Of a stretch of 64,000 nt of DNA, positions 35,666 to 44,667 are shown one piece after another. How positions within the stretch are numbered: position 1 is the first letter of the stretch; each line of letters begins with the position of its first letter. The DNA comes from Betaproteobacteria bacterium (GTDB lineage Bacteria > Pseudomonadota > Gammaproteobacteria > Burkholderiales > Casimicrobiaceae): contig JAAFIS010000001.1 in NCBI GenBank assembly GCA_013298695.1, positions 496,001 to 560,000 on the forward strand, written 5' to 3'. The translations under genes were made by a program, and so were the position numbers. The notes under the pieces are model-generated. The model was not told the DNA's origin and did not search any database. It saw nothing but the letters and a program-made list of their open reading frames with translations.

Positions 35666-36799
35666 ATGGCGACTCGGAATGCGCCCGCAGCGCCAAAAAG
35701 CGTCGGCACAAAGAAAACCGACGCACAGACCAAACCTACGGCAAAAGCCAGGGCTAGAGCCAAAGCCGAGGTCGCGATCCCCGCGCCGCCTGTAAACACG
35801 CCGTTGGTGCAGTCCGTTCCACACGAATTTACCGACGTCCGGATTGATGCTGCGCTCGCAAAACTCTTTCCCGACCATTCGCGATCGCGGCTCAAGGGTT
35901 GGTTGGACGATGGCCTGGTGACGCTCGACGGCGTCGCGGTGCCCGCGAAAACCAAGTTAATTGGCGGAGAGTCACTAAGCACAAATTTTCCGACCGAAGA
36001 AGTGCACACCACTGCGCTTCCTGAAGACATCCCGCTCGAAGTAATTTTCGAGGATGAACATTTGCTGGTCATCAATAAACCGCCCGGGTTGGTGGTGCAT
36101 CCGGGTGCTGGAAATTACGACGGCACCTTGCTCAATGCGCTGCTGCATCATGCGCCGTCGCTAGCGGGCGTGGTGCGCGCTGGAATCGTTCATCGCCTGG
36201 ACAAAGATACCAGCGGTGTGATGATGGTTGCGAAGACGCCCGAGGCGCAAACCAAGCTTGTGCGGCAATTGCAATCGCGCTCTGCGTCACGCGAATACTT
36301 GGCGCTGGTGCACGGTGATTTAAAGCGCCCAAACACCATCGAGAACATGATGGGGCGACATCCAAAAGAGCGCACCAAAATGGCGGTGGTGGTTTTCGGG
36401 GGCAAGACTGCGATCACCCACTACAAACCGAGAGAGGCGTTCGGTGGCCCTGCGCTTAAGGGCAAGCACTACACGTTGATCGAATGCCAACTGGAAACCG
36501 GGCGCACTCACCAAATCCGCGTACACATGGCCACGATTCGCCACCCGCTCGTCGGAGACGCGATATACGGAAAGCGTGGTGATGTTCTGTTTCATCGGCA
36601 AGCGCTCCACGCCTGGCGCCTTTCGCTAACTCACCCTGCCACCGGCGAGCGCGTGCAGTTCGTAGCTCCGCTTGCCAAAGATATGCAGTACTTGCTAAAA
36701 GAGTTGCGACGTGAGCGCGACAACATGCCGCGTGATGAAGAGGATTGGGATGATGATTTTGACGATGGCGATGTGCAAGTCATCTACGTGCGTGAATAG
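35666..36799 (+). CDS. rluD: 23S rRNA pseudouridine synthase RluD
   Basis: RluD makes pseudouridines 1911, 1915 and 1917 in helix 69 of 23S rRNA. The 377-residue product has an unusual Lys/Ala-rich N-terminal tail of about 50 residues, then an S4 RNA-binding domain (RIDAALAKLFPDHSRSRLKGWL). The catalytic domain carries the Asp motif VHRLDKDTSG (about 178) and the RluA-family blocks LVINKPPGLVVHPGAG, GRHPKERTKMAVV and LETGRTHQIRVH. An acidic tail ends the protein. It leads the rluD-pgeF-relA run, with 34 bases to pgeF. Confidence 0.94.
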   Translation: MATRNAPAAPKSVGTKKTDAQTKPTAKARARAKAEVAIPAPPVNTPLVQSVPHEFTDVRIDAALAKLFPDHSRSRLKGWLDDGLVTLDGVAVPAKTKLIGGESLSTNFPTEEVHTTALPEDIPLEVIFEDEHLLVINKPPGLVVHPGAGNYDGTLLNALLHHAPSLAGVVRAGIVHRLDKDTSGVMMVAKTPEAQTKLVRQLQSRSASREYLALVHGDLKRPNTIENMMGRHPKERTKMAVVVFGGKTAITHYKPREAFGGPALKGKHYTLIECQLETGRTHQIRVHMATIRHPLVGDAIYGKRGDVLFHRQALHAWRLSLTHPATGERVQFVAPLAKDMQYLLKELRRERDNMPRDEEDWDDDFDDGDVQVIYVRE

Positions 36800-36833
36800 C
36801 GATTTAACGCGCTAGCCCTTCTAACGATTCGCG

Positions 36834-37601
36834 ATGTACATCTCACCCGATTGGCCAGCGCCAGTTTCAGTGCGTGCGTTGATGACAACGCGCCAGGGCG
36901 GCGTGTCGCATGCGCCGTTCGATTCTATGAATCTGGGCTATTCAACGGCAGATCCCGCGGAAAATGTCGTGGCTAACGAAGCACGACTCGCTGCAGAGCT
37001 AAAAGTCGACGCAGCAGCACTTCGCTGGGTGCGTCAGGTTCACGGCAGCGTGGTCAAACACGCTGAATTGCTGCCCTTTAATGCGCCGCTTGGCGCCACT
37101 TCGGTTGAGGCCGATGCCATTGTGAGCCGCACGCGTGGACTATTTTGCGGAATCAAAATCGCGGATTGCATGCCTGTCTTGATGACTTCCAAAAGTGGCG
37201 ATGTGGTAGCGGCTGCGCACGCGGGTTGGCGTGGCCTCGCGGGAGGCATCGTTGAAAATACACTTGCTGAAATGCAGGTGTCGCCAGGCGCTGTAATTGC
37301 GTGGCTGGGTCCTTGCATCGGCGCACAACAATTTGAGGTGGGCAATGATGTGCGCGATGAATTTTTCGCAGCGACGACAGCTCAAACGCAGCTAGTGGTG
37401 CAGCAGGCGTTTACACCGCTCGCTACGCACGGGAAGTTTTTGTGTGATCTGCGTGCCATCGCCAAAGCGAAGCTTAACGCTGCGGGCGTGAATGAAATCT
37501 ACATCAGCTACGAGTGCACGATGAGCGATCAAATCCGATTTTTTTCGCACCGGCGCGACAAAATCACCGGACGCATGGCGGCGGTGGTTGGAATCGCCTG
37601 A
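36834..37601 (+). CDS. pgeF: Multicopper polyphenol oxidase-type protein PgeF (YfiH)
   Basis: YfiH/PgeF proteins use a Cys-His-His zinc site. They are reported to remove L-Ser-containing misincorporations from peptidoglycan precursors, and relatives show purine nucleoside phosphorylase activity. The 255-residue product contains WVRQVHGSVV (His), KIADCMPVLM (Cys), AAHAGWRGLAGGIVE (His) and LGPCIGAQQFEVG, all diagnostic. The common position after rluD is conserved. relA begins four bases after its stop, so the three genes are probably one operon. Confidence 0.9.
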   Translation: MYISPDWPAPVSVRALMTTRQGGVSHAPFDSMNLGYSTADPAENVVANEARLAAELKVDAAALRWVRQVHGSVVKHAELLPFNAPLGATSVEADAIVSRTRGLFCGIKIADCMPVLMTSKSGDVVAAAHAGWRGLAGGIVENTLAEMQVSPGAVIAWLGPCIGAQQFEVGNDVRDEFFAATTAQTQLVVQQAFTPLATHGKFLCDLRAIAKAKLNAAGVNEIYISYECTMSDQIRFFSHRRDKITGRMAAVVGIA

Positions 37602-37604
37602 TCA

Positions 37605-39848
37605 ATGAAGAAAAGCAAAGAAACTAGCTCGACGAAAGAGGCTTTGGCCGCCAAGCAGGCGCGCGAGTTGGGCAAGCGCGAGCTGCCGAGTGTGCACGGG
37701 CACGCGCTAGTTGCGGCCGCGTCAACATGGATTGCCGCGACGTGTGATGAAGCCATCGTCACACGGGCGCGCGCAATCGCTGAGCTGATGGAGAACATGC
37801 GCCTCGATGAAGAGTCGATTGCTGCGGCATGGTTAGTCGCAGCGCCGGCCGACGTAGCAAGTGAAACGCGATTGCGCGAAAGCTTTCCAGAAAGCGTAGT
37901 GAATCTTGTTACCGGCGCGCAGCGAATGGCAAGTATTCAAGAGCTGTCGCGTGCGCGCGGCGAAAACGCCGCAGCTACGGGAGCGAAAGAGTCGCCAAAA
38001 GAAGCCGCCAGCGCCGCCCAGCAAACTGAAGCGCTGCGAAAAATGTTGCTCGCGATGGTCGATGATGTTCGCGTGGTATTGATCAAACTTGCGGAACGAC
38101 TGGTGTCGCTTCGATCTGCTGCGCTATCTGCGGACGCTCGTCGCAATGATGTAGCGCAATCTGAAGCGCGCGACGTGAAAGACTTGTTTGCACCGCTCGC
38201 GAATCGCCTCGGGGTATGGCGAATAAAGTGGGAACTCGAAGACTTATCGCTACGCCTGTTGGAGCCCGAGCAGTTTCACAAAATCTCTCGCTATCTCGAT
38301 GAAACTCGCATTGAACGTGAAGCCTATATCGACACCGCGAAAGCGAGGATTCGTGCAGCACTTGAGGCGGCGGGCATTCAAGTTGATGAGATCAGCGGTC
38401 GACCGAAACATATCTTCTCGATTTACGGGAAACTTAAACGGAAGCGCTGCAATATCGAAGAGCTCTATGACATTCGTGCGATCCGCGTGATCGTTCCAGA
38501 AGTCAAAGATTGCTATGCGGCACTGGGCATTGTGCATAGCTTGTTCCAGCCGATCCCCGGCGAATTCGACGACTACATTGCGAAACCAAAGGCCAATAAC
38601 TATCGCTCGCTTCACACGGCAGTTCTCGGTCCGCTGGATCGCGCGCTCGAGGTGCAGATTCGAACGCAGGAGATGCATCAGTCCAGCGAATTCGGAGTCG
38701 CTGCACACTGGAACTACAAAGAGGGCGGAAACGCAGCAAAGGACGCGAGCTACGCCGCAAAGATCGCCAGTTTGCGTACATTGCTATCGTGGGGTGACGA
38801 TGTGTCATCGCCCGGCGAATTGCTCGCGGGATTTAAATCTTCGCTGTTCGACGAAACGATATTTGTGCTTACCCCGCAAGGCAAGATCATTGACCTGCCG
38901 AAAGATTCAACGCCGATTGACTTCGCCTATTCGGTTCACACGGGATTGGGCAATCGCTGTCGCGGCGCTAAGGTCGACGGTGCGATGGTGCCGCTCAACA
39001 CACCGCTGAAAAATGGGCAACGCATTGAAATCATCGCGGTTAAAGAGGGCGGGCCGTCACGCGATTGGCTGAACCCGGAAAACGGTTATGTGCGTTCGCA
39101 TCGAGCGCGCAGTAAAGTGCGGCAGTTCTTCAATGCACTTGATATCCAAGAGACGCATTCGAACGGCCGAGCAATCGTCGAGAAAGACTTGCAGCGGCAC
39201 GGACAAACGTCTCTTGCGCTTGAAAAATTAGCGCATGAAGCCGGTTTTAAAACGGTTGAGGATTTCTTCACGGCAGTTGGGCGTGCAGAAGTAAATTCGC
39301 GCGAACTCGATCTTGCGATCAAGCGCGCCGCAGGGATCGCTGATGCCGATGCCAATGCTGAGAAGTCCGAAGTCCACACGACGCGATCACGCGCCAAAGC
39401 CTCCGGCGGCGGTATCCTCATCGTTGGCGTCGACAAGCTTGCCACGGGACTTGCAAAGTGCTGCAAACCGGTGCCGCCGGATCCGATTGTGGGCTTCGTC
39501 ACGCGGCTTAAAGGCATCACCATTCACCGCGCCGACTGCGCAAACGTTTTGCGCATGGAAGCCACGGAGCCGCGCCGCATCATCACCGCGGATTGGGGCG
39601 AAACGGCAGCGACGGAGCTTTTCAGTGTGGTGATTGAAGTGCTAGCGGGTGACCGCCAAGGTCTGTTGCGCGACATCTCCGATGTACTGGCGCGCGCAAA
39701 AATCAATGTAACTGCGGTGAACACGCTCAGCAAAGATTTCATGGCGAAAATGAAGTTCACCGCGGAAGTCAAAAGCATGGAGCAACTTAAAAACGCGCTA
39801 GCGCAAGTAACTCAAATCAAAGGCGTGCAGAGCGCGAAGCGTGCATAA
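37605..39848 (+). CDS. relA: (p)ppGpp synthetase RelA
   Basis: RelA makes (p)ppGpp on stalled ribosomes in amino-acid starvation. The 747-residue protein has the four-part layout. The N-terminal pseudo-hydrolase domain lacks the HDxxED site (AAWLVAAPADVAS stands there). The synthetase domain has GRPKHIFSIYGKLKRKR, YDIRAIRVIV and the monofunctional-type PGEFDDYIAKPKANNYRSLHTAV. A TGS domain follows (FVLTPQGKIIDLPKDSTPIDFAYSVH), and a C-terminal ACT domain ends it. Loss of the hydrolase site and the EFDD motif point to RelA rather than SpoT. The ATG comes four bases after pgeF, with no strong ribosome site. Confidence 0.95.
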   Translation: MKKSKETSSTKEALAAKQARELGKRELPSVHGHALVAAASTWIAATCDEAIVTRARAIAELMENMRLDEESIAAAWLVAAPADVASETRLRESFPESVVNLVTGAQRMASIQELSRARGENAAATGAKESPKEAASAAQQTEALRKMLLAMVDDVRVVLIKLAERLVSLRSAALSADARRNDVAQSEARDVKDLFAPLANRLGVWRIKWELEDLSLRLLEPEQFHKISRYLDETRIEREAYIDTAKARIRAALEAAGIQVDEISGRPKHIFSIYGKLKRKRCNIEELYDIRAIRVIVPEVKDCYAALGIVHSLFQPIPGEFDDYIAKPKANNYRSLHTAVLGPLDRALEVQIRTQEMHQSSEFGVAAHWNYKEGGNAAKDASYAAKIASLRTLLSWGDDVSSPGELLAGFKSSLFDETIFVLTPQGKIIDLPKDSTPIDFAYSVHTGLGNRCRGAKVDGAMVPLNTPLKNGQRIEIIAVKEGGPSRDWLNPENGYVRSHRARSKVRQFFNALDIQETHSNGRAIVEKDLQRHGQTSLALEKLAHEAGFKTVEDFFTAVGRAEVNSRELDLAIKRAAGIADADANAEKSEVHTTRSRAKASGGGILIVGVDKLATGLAKCCKPVPPDPIVGFVTRLKGITIHRADCANVLRMEATEPRRIITADWGETAATELFSVVIEVLAGDRQGLLRDISDVLARAKINVTAVNTLSKDFMAKMKFTAEVKSMEQLKNALAQVTQIKGVQSAKRA

Positions 39849-39885
39849 CGCTTTTTGCCACCTAACTACGTAGCTTGCCGGATTT

Positions 39886-39959
39886 ATTGGACGAACGGCT
39901 TTTATTGCGACAACGTCGAAAACGTATTGAAACGACACTATCGCCCATAGAAATCGGGA
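39886..39959. repeat. GCCCA/TGGGC palindrome element, degenerate copy
   Basis: A half-site like TTTATTGGACGA (about 39885-39896) is followed after about 45 AT-rich bases by TCGCCCA-TAGAAA-TCGGGA (39941-39959). The layout (half-site, AT-rich spacer, palindrome, about 75 bases in all) copies that at 19493-19568, with more mismatches. It lies between relA and the convergent DUF3501 gene. Confidence 0.5.
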
Positions 39960-39992
39960 ATTTAGCGTCTAAGCTGTGTATCAGGCTCGAAT

Positions 39993-40577
39993 CTACGCGC
40001 GAATATCCTTCACCAAATTCGCGAGCGTTTCTGCGGTCACTTCGATATGCATCGGATAGTTTTTGTGATCGCATCCGATCTTTACGCCGGCTCCCGCGAG
40101 CAGCGCGGCGCGCGTTGATGCGTCAAATTCAAAACGCATGAAATGCACGGCCGAAGTCTTTTCGTCGGTTGAACGTTCTAAATCTTCATCCGCGATCGCA
40201 TAGACGCGTCCATGCCCTTCGACATCGACAAACATTCGATGCTCCACGCCTACCAACCGCGCAAGTTCGCGCTGACGCTCGTTCACGTCAGCGTATTCGA
40301 TGAGCATCGTCGCTTTCCAATTGGTGCCATCGGGAATGAGCGGGTTGTAGGCATCAAGTTCAGACTGTATGCCTTCTTCATCGAAAATTTTCTCGATGCG
40401 AAGCATCTCTTGGATTTGATAACGGATCGTTGTCTCGTCTTCGAAAAGCAGCGTGAAATGCTCGCCAAGGCGCACGGTGCGCAGGCGCTTGTGAGCGATG
40501 AGTTCAGGCTTCGAGGCTTTGATGTACTTGTGATACGCCTCAAGGGTCATGAGGTCGGAGGGTTTGAGTGCGGCCAT
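39993..40577 (-). CDS. DUF3501 family protein
   Basis: The 194-residue protein matches DUF3501 by the blocks LRTVRLGEHFTLLFEDETTIRYQIQEMLRIEKIFDEEGI, NWKATMLIEYADVNERQ and VHFMRFEF. The family has no known activity. It is repeatedly found behind rubrerythrin and a two-cluster Fe-S oxidoreductase gene in Betaproteobacteria, and that is the order here (transcribed right to left). The role is thus probably tied to peroxide or redox defence, by context only. The gap to the oxidoreductase gene is 119 bases. Confidence 0.82.
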   Translation of the reverse strand: MAALKPSDLMTLEAYHKYIKASKPELIAHKRLRTVRLGEHFTLLFEDETTIRYQIQEMLRIEKIFDEEGIQSELDAYNPLIPDGTNWKATMLIEYADVNERQRELARLVGVEHRMFVDVEGHGRVYAIADEDLERSTDEKTSAVHFMRFEFDASTRAALLAGAGVKIGCDHKNYPMHIEVTAETLANLVKDIRA

Positions 40578-40696
40578 GAGTAAATCGGAAGAAGAAAAAG
40601 TTATGGGATTGGCTGTAGGCGCGGGCTTGACCGCGCTGCGTTGGCATTGCTGCTGAGTGAAAAAGCGACGTCAAGCCGTCGCCTACATCGAAGTCG

Positions 40697-42055
40697 CTAC
40701 GACAAACCGTACGCTTTTCGAACCAATGTAATCGGATGCGCAAGCTCGGGTTTTGCATCGCCGAAACTGCCTTCGCGAATGCCTTGTTCGATGTGATGCC
40801 CGGAGAGTTGGCAGTCGGAAGAAATGTAGTTCGGTGCGCCTTTGCCGACATCGGCGGCCATCGCACGAAACACCGGTTTGCCGATTTTCATCGCCGTTTT
40901 GTGATGCTCTTTTTTTACACCGTAAGTGCCTGCGTGGCCTGAGCAACGCTCAACGGTGTTCACGTTAGTTCCCGGAACCAGCTTCAACATTTCTTCCGTT
41001 TTCTTGCCCACGTTTTGCACGCGCGAGTGACATGGAATGTGATAGCTCACATTGCCTAGCGTTTGTGGAAACTCAGTATTTAGCAAGCCATCTTTCTGGC
41101 GTGCGATCAAGTATTCAAAGGGATCCCACATCGCCTCTTGTACGAGTTTGGCATCTGCGTTGTCGCTCAGCAGCAGCGGTATCTCCTGCTTGAACATGAG
41201 TGTGCAGGAAGGAATCGCGGAAAGGATCGCATAGCCTTCGCGAGCGTAGCGCGCGAGCACAGGCAGATTTCTTTCAGCGTGATTGGCAACACCGTCAAGA
41301 TCGCCGAGTTCGAGTTTCGGCATACCGCAACACGATTCTTTTTCAACGATTTCGTAGGGAATATTGTTGTGCGTAAGCACTTTGAGCAGATCAAGTCCGA
41401 TGCCCGGCTCGTTGTAATTGATGTAACACGTTGCGAAGATCGCGACCTTCCCCGGCGTGCGCTCTCCTTTAGTGACGGGAACCGTCGATGGCGTCAATTT
41501 TTTGGCCTGCGAACGGAAACGTTTTGTCGCGAGCTCAGGCAACCACGCGTTTTGATCCACGCCTAGGATAGTTTCCATTTGCTTGCGCGCAAACTTAGTT
41601 TTATTCACCGCATTCGCCGTTTGCACGACGATCGGAATACCCGCAAACTTGCCATGCACGTCGGTCGACGCGAGAAATTTTTCGGCGGCATGCACCTCGC
41701 CCTTTTTGTACTTCACCGCTTTTGCCCGTAACATCAAATGCGGGAAATCCACGTTCCACTCGTGAGGTGGGGTGTACGGGCACTTCGTCATGTAACAGAC
41801 GTCGCACAGATAGCACTGATCGACGACTTTGATGTAATCTTTTTTGTCGACGCCGTCGACTTCCATCGTCTTCGATTCGTCGATCAAGTCGAACAACGTG
41901 GGGAATGAATTGCACAAGCTCACACAGCGACGGCAGCCGTGGCAAATATCGTACACGCGCTCCAGCTCTTTGTTGAGCGAGTCTTCGTTCCAGAAGTCAG
42001 GATTCTTCCAGTCGATAGCGTGTCGCGTTGGCGCTTGAAGGTTTCCCTCTTGCAT
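40697..42055 (-). CDS. Fe-S oxidoreductase (GlpC/HdrD-like)
   Basis: The 452-residue protein has two [4Fe-4S] ferredoxin motifs near the N-terminus (ICHGCRRCVSLCNSFP at about 38-53 and QCYLCDVCYMTKCPYTPP at about 80-97). Two CCG-type domains follow. The first is canonical (ESCCGMPKLELGD); the second reads ERCSGHAGTYG, where one cysteine pair member is replaced by Ser-Gly. It resembles the glycerol-3-phosphate dehydrogenase C subunit and heterodisulfide-reductase D proteins and probably transfers electrons to rubrerythrin. The donor is unknown. A 316-base palindrome array separates it from the rubrerythrin gene upstream. Confidence 0.85.
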   Translation of the reverse strand: MQEGNLQAPTRHAIDWKNPDFWNEDSLNKELERVYDICHGCRRCVSLCNSFPTLFDLIDESKTMEVDGVDKKDYIKVVDQCYLCDVCYMTKCPYTPPHEWNVDFPHLMLRAKAVKYKKGEVHAAEKFLASTDVHGKFAGIPIVVQTANAVNKTKFARKQMETILGVDQNAWLPELATKRFRSQAKKLTPSTVPVTKGERTPGKVAIFATCYINYNEPGIGLDLLKVLTHNNIPYEIVEKESCCGMPKLELGDLDGVANHAERNLPVLARYAREGYAILSAIPSCTLMFKQEIPLLLSDNADAKLVQEAMWDPFEYLIARQKDGLLNTEFPQTLGNVSYHIPCHSRVQNVGKKTEEMLKLVPGTNVNTVERCSGHAGTYGVKKEHHKTAMKIGKPVFRAMAADVGKGAPNYISSDCQLSGHHIEQGIREGSFGDAKPELAHPITLVRKAYGLS

Positions 42056-42078
42056 ATTCTTAGTTCTCCGTGGTGGGA

Positions 42079-42371
42079 AGGACGTCGCTCGCTTCGCGAG
42101 CTAGGACGACGGCGTGCGCTTCGCTGCGCCTAAGACGTCGGCGCATTCGCGCCTAAGACGCGATGTCGCCGGCAGGACCACGCGCGATGCGCTAGCGCGA
42201 CATTGACCTCACTCGCCAAGACGTCTTGCTTCGCACTATGACGCAAAGCAAAACAAAGTTGCCGCTGCTTTGCGTCTTAGGCGCGAATGCGCCGTCGTCC
42301 TAGGTTTAAGCGAAGCGAAAACCGTCGTCTTAGCGCGCATAAGCGCGCGACGTCCTGAAGTTTAGGACGAC
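42079..42371. repeat. Nested palindrome array inside the rubrerythrin operon
   Basis: This is an array of short hairpins joined by a 9-10 base linker TARGACGNCG or its complement. Hairpins include GCTCG-CTTCG-CGAGC (42087-42101), GGCGC-ATTC-GCGCC (42140-42153), GGCGC-GAAT-GCGCC (42280-42293), GCGCGC-ATAA-GCGCGC (42333-42348) and an 11-base stem GACGCAAAGCA/TGCTTTGCGTC (42240-42250, 42266-42276). The linker occurs about five times in each orientation. The segment 42131-42160 is the reverse complement of 42273-42302 with two mismatches in 30. The region fills the gap between the rubrerythrin stop and the Fe-S oxidoreductase start, and it is not coding. Confidence 0.85.
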
Positions 42372-42791
42372 TTAGTCGGCCAAAGCTTCGAGCGCTTTTG
42401 CAAAGCGATTGGCGTGTGAACGCTCCGCTTTCGCTAGCGTTTCGAACCAATCAGCGATTTCATCGAAACCTTCTTCGCGAGCGGATTTGGCCATGCCTGG
42501 GTACATGTCGGTGTACTCATGCGTTTCGCCTGCCACTGCAGATTTCAAATTGTCGCGGCTCGCACCGATCGGCAAGCCCGTTGCTGGGTCACCGACCATC
42601 GCGAGATAGTCGAGGTGACCGTGCGCGTGACCGGTCTCACCCTCTGCCGTTGAACGGAACAGCGCAGCAACGTCGTTTTGTCCCTCTACGTCCGCCTTGT
42701 TTGCGAAGTAGAGATAGCGACGATTTGCTTGGCTCTCGCCGGCAAACGCGTCTTTCAAATTCTGGTGGGTTTTGGTGCCCTTAAGGTTCAT
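42372..42791 (-). CDS. Rubrerythrin, short form without rubredoxin domain
   Basis: Rubrerythrins are di-iron proteins that reduce hydrogen peroxide. The 139-residue product holds only the four-helix di-iron domain, with ligands in [35 protein letters not shown] and [10 protein letters not shown]. No CxxC rubredoxin tail follows, so electrons must come from a partner, perhaps the Fe-S oxidoreductase gene downstream. I chose the ATG at 42791 with AGGAGT before it; a start at 42821 adds residues with no family look. The gene is the first of the operon with the oxidoreductase and DUF3501. Confidence 0.92.
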   Translation of the reverse strand: MNLKGTKTHQNLKDAFAGESQANRRYLYFANKADVEGQNDVAALFRSTAEGETGHAHGHLDYLAMVGDPATGLPIGASRDNLKSAVAGETHEYTDMYPGMAKSAREEGFDEIADWFETLAKAERSHANRFAKALEALAD

Positions 42792-43023
42792 AACTGCACT
42801 CCTGGAAGGATGTTGAATCAAACATATAACGCAGTTGAATCGCGTCTATTGTCCGCGCTCAAGTTGCATCGGAGCGAACAATAGCGCCTCTTAAACCCGC
42901 GTGTGACGATAAATCTAGGTTACGGTGAGTGGCAAAATCGATCAAGCGCCGCCCGAAGTCGTTCGTGGCGAAACACCTTTCCCGGCAAACCGTTGAAAAC
43001 AGGGCGTTTGCTTTGAAAGCGCG

Positions 43024-43029
43024 TAAAAT
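43024..43029 (+). promoter_or_regulatory. -10 box TAAAAT close to the rhlE start
   Basis: TAAAAT at 43024-43029 ends nine bases before the ATG at 43039, so the predicted transcript starts only about 2-3 bases before the codon. No ribosome site is visible. The evidence is position only. Confidence 0.3.
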
Positions 43030-43038
43030 TTAAGCAAT

Positions 43039-44667
43039 ATGCAAGATACTCCAGAACCGACTACCGCCCACGAAGCGGAAAACCCTCAGCTCGCCGTCGC
43101 CCTAAACACAGACGCGGCCCCCTTAGAAGTGACCTTCGCCCAGCTCAACCTCGCCGAACCTATTCTTCGCGCGATCACCGAGAAGGGATACACCAAGCCG
43201 ACCCCGATCCAAGCGCAGGCAATTCCTGTTGTTTTGGCCGGGCTCGATGTGATGGGCGGTGCACAAACCGGCACCGGTAAAACCGCTGCGTTCACCTTGC
43301 CGATCTTAGATCGCATGTTGAAGCATGCGAACAGCTCTCCCTCACCGGCTCGGCATCCGGTGCGCGCACTGATGCTCGCGCCCACCCGCGAGCTTGCGAT
43401 CCAAATTGAAGAAAGTGTTGAGACTTACGCGAAATACACTGGGCTGCGCTCTACGGTTGTGTTCGGCGGCGTTGATATCAAAGAACAAAAAGCCGCCGTC
43501 CGCGCGGGTGTCGAAATCCTCGTTGCCACGCCCGGGCGGCTGCTCGATCACATTGAACAAAAGAATCTTTCCCTCAATCAGGTGGAAGTTCTCGTGCTCG
43601 ACGAAGCGGACCGTATGCTCGACATGGGATTTATTCCCGACATCGTGCGCATCATTGGCATGCTGCCGCAACAACGGCAGAGCCTGCTTTTCTCCGCAAC
43701 GTTCTCTGAAGAAATTAAAAAGCTCGCTGATCGCATGCTCAAAGCGCCTACGCTGATTGAAGTGGCGCGGCGTAACGAGTCGGCGGCCAACGTGGCGCAA
43801 CAGTTCTATCGGGTGCACGGCGACGACAAGCGTCGTCTGCTCGGTCATCTGGTGCAATCACAAGACTTAAAACAAGTGCTTGTTTTTTCGCGCTCGAAGC
43901 TCGACACCGCTCGCCTCGCACGCGCGCTTGAGCGCGACGGCTTCACCACTAGCGCGATTCATGGCGACAAAACGCAAGAAGAGCGCATCAAAGCCCTAGA
44001 TGCGTTTAAGAACGGCGAAATTCGAATTTTGGTGGCAACTGATGTTGCTGCGCGCGGGCTCGATATCGATCAGCTACCGCACGTTGTGAATTACGAAATG
44101 CCGTTTGTCGCGGAGGACTATGTGCACCGCATCGGTCGCACCGGTCGCGCGGGCGCAAGCGGCACCGCGATTTCGTTCGTTTCACCCGACGATGGCAAGT
44201 TGCTCGCCGAAGTTGAAAAACTCATTAAGCGCAAGCTCGATGAGATGCCGATGCCCGACCTCTCGCGCTATGGTGATCGCTTCGGGCCGCGCCGCGAGCC
44301 GCGTGAAGGCGGTGAAGTGCGCGGCGCAATGAAAGAGCCTCGCCACGCTTATGGTGGACGAGAAGGCCGCCCGCGTGAGGCAAGTACTTTCGGTGGGGCG
44401 GGCGCTGGAGCAAGCAGCAGCGCGCGTGGCGGCGGCGGTGGTGGTCGCGACAAATCACATTTTGATTTGAATCCCGATCAGCCCGCAGATTTTTCGCGCG
44501 TGCAGCGTCAAATCCCCGGGCGCAAGCTGCCCCGCGAGGTTTGCGCGTTGCTAAAGGCGCCAGTGCGAATGAAGTCGCAGGTCGTCGATCAGGCGTCCGA
44601 CGAAGCAACGATGATCGCCGCCGCGCCTGTCGCCGAAATCAACCAAGCGCAATCTGTGTCGGCATGA
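43039..44667 (+). CDS. rhlE: DEAD-box RNA helicase RhlE
   Basis: This 542-residue ATP-dependent RNA helicase works in ribosome assembly and RNA turnover. Motifs in order: Q motif with PTPIQAQAIP, Walker A GGAQTGTGKTAAF, APTRELAIQI, VLVLDEADRMLDMGF (DEAD), LLFSATFSEEIK (SAT), then VLVFSRSKLDTARL, ATDVAARGLDID and HRIGRTGRAGA. The C-terminus is Arg/Gly-rich (PRREPREGGEVRG, SSARGGGGGGRDKS), as in RhlE proteins that bind RNA nonspecifically. The stop overlaps the ybaK start (ATGA at 44664), so the two are translationally coupled. Confidence 0.94.
   Translation: MQDTPEPTTAHEAENPQLAVALNTDAAPLEVTFAQLNLAEPILRAITEKGYTKPTPIQAQAIPVVLAGLDVMGGAQTGTGKTAAFTLPILDRMLKHANSSPSPARHPVRALMLAPTRELAIQIEESVETYAKYTGLRSTVVFGGVDIKEQKAAVRAGVEILVATPGRLLDHIEQKNLSLNQVEVLVLDEADRMLDMGFIPDIVRIIGMLPQQRQSLLFSATFSEEIKKLADRMLKAPTLIEVARRNESAANVAQQFYRVHGDDKRRLLGHLVQSQDLKQVLVFSRSKLDTARLARALERDGFTTSAIHGDKTQEERIKALDAFKNGEIRILVATDVAARGLDIDQLPHVVNYEMPFVAEDYVHRIGRTGRAGASGTAISFVSPDDGKLLAEVEKLIKRKLDEMPMPDLSRYGDRFGPRREPREGGEVRGAMKEPRHAYGGREGRPREASTFGGAGAGASSSARGGGGGGRDKSHFDLNPDQPADFSRVQRQIPGRKLPREVCALLKAPVRMKSQVVDQASDEATMIAAAPVAEINQAQSVSA

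Noticed and set aside
38000-38200. SpoT-like hydrolase activity for the RelA protein
   Set aside because: The HDxxED motif is absent and the synthetase motif is EFDD, the RelA type.
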